Part shown: in pieces, positions 6,055-7,254 of the stretch | Position numbering within the stretch: position 1 is the stretch's first letter | Layout: each line of letters opens with the position of its first letter | From: Acetobacteraceae bacterium | Lineage (GTDB): Bacteria > Pseudomonadota > Alphaproteobacteria > Acetobacterales > Acetobacteraceae | DNA length: 7,254 nucleotides | Direction of reading: 5' to 3' | Assembly (NCBI GenBank): GCA_030039695.1 | Contig: JASHVB010000301.1 | Coordinates: forward strand, 1 to 7,254 | Program-made: the position numbers and the translations under genes | Notes under the pieces: generated by a model | The model's input: the letters and a program-made list of their open reading frames with translations, nothing else | What the model was told of the DNA's origin: nothing | Database searches by the model: none

Positions 6055-6981
6055 CTAATCCCGGACTTGCAGCACCAGCTTGCCACGCAGGTGGCGACCT
6101 TCGCTGACGCAATGCGCCGCTGCAGCATCCGCGAGTTTGTATAGCGTAATCGGCGGTGGCCTCACCGCGCCGGCTTCGACCAGCGCCACCATGCGCAGCA
6201 AATGTGCACGGTCGCGGGCGACGGCGGGACGCAGCGTCTGCACGTCGGTTCGGGATATCTGGAATCCGGGGGGCGCAGGCGCTACCCACACCAGACGTCC
6301 GCCTGGCTTCAATACGTCATAGCAGCCACGACGCACGTCGCCGCCGACGGTGTCGAACACAACGTCGCAGCCATTTAACGTTTTGCTGAAATCCTCGATT
6401 CGGTAGTCGATCGCACGGTCGGCACCGAGGCCACGAACATAATCGAGGTTAGCGGCGCTGGTTGTGGTGAACACCGTCGCGCCGACGTGTTTGGCGAGCT
6501 GGATGGCGAAGCCGCCAACGCCGCCGGCGCCGCCAGTGATGAGGATGGTCTCGCCAGGCTGCAGCTTCGCGGTGTCCTGCAGCGCCCATTCCGCGGTGAT
6601 GCTGACCAGCGCCATGGCAGTGGCTTCAGCGTGGCTCAGGCGATCGGGCTTGCGAGCAATGATCGCAGCCTTGATCGCCAGTTTCTCGGCGTAGGCGCCC
6701 TCGCTGCCGGCATCGAGCACGCCGAACACTGGATCGCCAACGGCAAAGTCGGTGACATCTGCGCCGAGCGCGCTGACCAGGCCGGAGAAGTCGCGGCCCA
6801 GGATGTAAGGAAATTGCAGCTTGCTGTCGTAACTGCCGAGCCGCACCTTGTAGTCGGCGGCATTAACGCTGGCCGCGTGGACGTCGACCAGGACTTCGCC
6901 AGGGCCGGCGAGCGGGTCGGGCGCGTCCCCGAGTCGAAGGTTCTCCGGGCCGCCATGTTGCGATAGAAGAACAGCTTTCAT
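6055..6981 (-). CDS. NADP-dependent quinone-oxidoreductase-like MDR enzyme (zinc-independent)
   Basis: 308 residues, normal for the short QOR branch of the medium-chain dehydrogenase/reductase superfamily. The GroES-like half (1-120) has MKAVLLSQHGGPENLRLGD, the core GPGEVLVDVHAASVNAADYKVR (27-48) and ILGRDFSGLV (60-69). The Rossmann half has ITGGAGGVGGFAIQLAKHVGA (148-168) for the dinucleotide, GADRAIDYR (186-194), VVFDTVGG (207-214) and the C-terminal HLRGKLVLQV (297-306). The cysteines and histidine that bind catalytic zinc in alcohol dehydrogenases are absent: N40 and D43 occupy the place of the usual Cys region. It should reduce quinones or alpha,beta-unsaturated carbonyls with NAD(P)H in the cytoplasm; the real substrate is unknown. 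The ATG at 6981 fits the family start. It is preceded by a G6 run and AAGG, the former inside a hairpin. Its TAG stop is followed in frame by 18 more codons. Confidence 0.9.
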   Translation of the reverse strand: MKAVLLSQHGGPENLRLGDAPDPLAGPGEVLVDVHAASVNAADYKVRLGSYDSKLQFPYILGRDFSGLVSALGADVTDFAVGDPVFGVLDAGSEGAYAEKLAIKAAIIARKPDRLSHAEATAMALVSITAEWALQDTAKLQPGETILITGGAGGVGGFAIQLAKHVGATVFTTTSAANLDYVRGLGADRAIDYRIEDFSKTLNGCDVVFDTVGGDVRRGCYDVLKPGGRLVWVAPAPPGFQISRTDVQTLRPAVARDRAHLLRMVALVEAGAVRPPPITLYKLADAAAAHCVSEGRHLRGKLVLQVRD

Positions 6982-6990
6982 CCTTCGTTC

Positions 6991-7007
6991 CCCCCTGCGG
7001 CAGGGGG
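6991..7007 (-). promoter_or_regulatory. Hairpin covering the likely ribosome site of the MDR gene
   Basis: On the minus strand CCCCCTG and CAGGGGG form a 7-bp GC-rich stem with a 3-base loop. The right arm is the G-run 10-15 bases before the ATG at 6981, the best Shine-Dalgarno candidate apart from AAGG touching the ATG. Folding would hide it. The element, with the TCTCACCC sequence before it, also looks like the hairpin repeats scattered between genes in many proteobacteria, so it may be a dispersed repeat. Confidence 0.45.
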
Positions 7008-7017
7008 CGGGTGAGAG

Positions 7018-7034
7018 TCGGACGTGCGATCCGA
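7018..7034. other. Small hairpin between hldE and the MDR gene
   Basis: TCGGA (7018-7022) and TCCGA (7030-7034) form a 5-bp stem with a 7-base loop (CGTGCGA). It lies between the G-run motif and the ribosome-site hairpin, and is one of three stems within 105 bases. Confidence 0.35.
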
Positions 7035-7039
7035 ACCTG

Positions 7040-7063
7040 CCCCTGCCCCTGCCCCATCCCCCC
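7040..7063 (-). other. Putative G-quadruplex motif
   Basis: The minus strand has four G runs, of 6, 4, 4 and 4 bases, separated by two-base loops AT, CA and CA; a further GG follows after CA. This meets the standard intramolecular quadruplex pattern with four-layer potential and very short loops. It is on the coding strand, 59-82 bases before the start of the MDR gene, so both the DNA strand and a run-through RNA could fold. The plus strand is the matching C-rich motif. Confidence 0.6.
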
Positions 7064-7077
7064 TCCGCTGAGCGGAG
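7063..7077 (-). other. Hairpin just after hldE
   Basis: CTCCGC and GCGGAG form a 6-bp stem with a 3-base loop, 10 bases past the TAA stop of hldE. On the minus strand it is followed by a G run rather than T, so it is not a typical intrinsic terminator, although the position is that of a 3'-end structure. Confidence 0.4.
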
Positions 7078-7086
7078 TAGGAGAAT

Positions 7087-7254
7087 TTATTCCCGTAACC
7101 TGGCCAGCGTTGCGGTCGTCGAATGGCCCGGCAGAAGATCGGCCAAAGCCACCTCGCCACCCCAGCCTCGCACCAGATCGGCGCCGACCACCTCGTCCAC
7201 CTGGTAGTCCGCACCTTTCATCAGCAGGTCGGGGCGGAGCTCGGCAATCAGCGC
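7087..7254 (-). CDS. hldE: HldE, D-glycero-beta-D-manno-heptose 1-phosphate adenylyltransferase domain (C-terminal part, cut by window edge)
   Basis: The last 55 residues before a TAA at 7087-7089 are visible. They begin ALIAELRPDLLMKGADYQVD, continue EVVGADLVRGWGGEVALADL and end LPGHSTTATLARLRE. KGADY, VVGADLV, GGEV and the STTAT near the end are the conserved C-terminal signatures of the RfaE2 nucleotidyltransferase, which makes ADP-heptose for the inner core of lipopolysaccharide in the cytoplasm. The window does not show whether this is the bifunctional HldE with a kinase domain or a stand-alone adenylyltransferase (HldC type). It is followed in the same direction by the MDR gene after 105 bases. 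Confidence 0.93.
   Translation of the reverse strand, partial: ALIAELRPDLLMKGADYQVDEVVGADLVRGWGGEVALADLLPGHSTTATLARLRE

Noticed and set aside
5811..6128. 105-codon open frame on the minus strand across the end of the MDR gene
   Set aside because: It overlaps the conserved C-terminus of the MDR enzyme in another frame and has no protein-family look.

Overview
The window is GC-rich DNA with about 98-99% of its recognisable coding capacity on the minus strand: eight genes, two of them cut by the window edges. The mix fits an alphaproteobacterium: a heptose-phosphate adenylyltransferase for LPS, a PhaB-type reductase of polyhydroxyalkanoate synthesis, and an alphaproteobacterial-looking OmpA/MotA-like/MotB-like cluster. 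A member of Rhodospirillales/Acetobacteraceae is my best guess, from the overall look of the proteins and not from any search.

In order of transcription (right to left): 7254-7087 is the 3' end of hldE (rfaE2 domain). A 105-base gap (7086-6982) is packed with secondary-structure signals: a four-tract G-run motif and three hairpins, one of which overlaps the likely ribosome binding site of the next gene. 6981-6055 encodes a zinc-independent quinone-oxidoreductase-like MDR enzyme. After a 268-base gap comes an MFS permease of the monocarboxylate/oxalate-formate type (5786-4560), then phaB (4477-3755) with a strong ribosome binding site. After a 278-299 base gap comes an ATP-grasp ligase of the RimK/glutamate-ligase type (3455-2496).

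The last block, 2298-1, is the most distinctive. A secreted OmpA-like protein with a long Ala/Pro-rich linker is translationally coupled (4-base GTGA overlap) to a MotA/TolQ/ExbB-like proton-channel subunit with a coiled-coil tail, followed by the start of a MotB/ExbD-like partner carrying the membrane aspartate. Together they have the parts of an ion-driven, envelope-spanning machine: channel, plug/stator partner and periplasmic OmpA protein. Its job is not known to me. It lacks anything that would make it a flagellar, Tol-Pal, TonB or Zorya locus.

The middle genes (oxidoreductase, permease, phaB, ATP-grasp) do not form an obvious pathway; the gaps between them suggest separate transcription units that happen to share direction. 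I see no tRNA, rRNA, CRISPR array, insertion sequence or phage gene.
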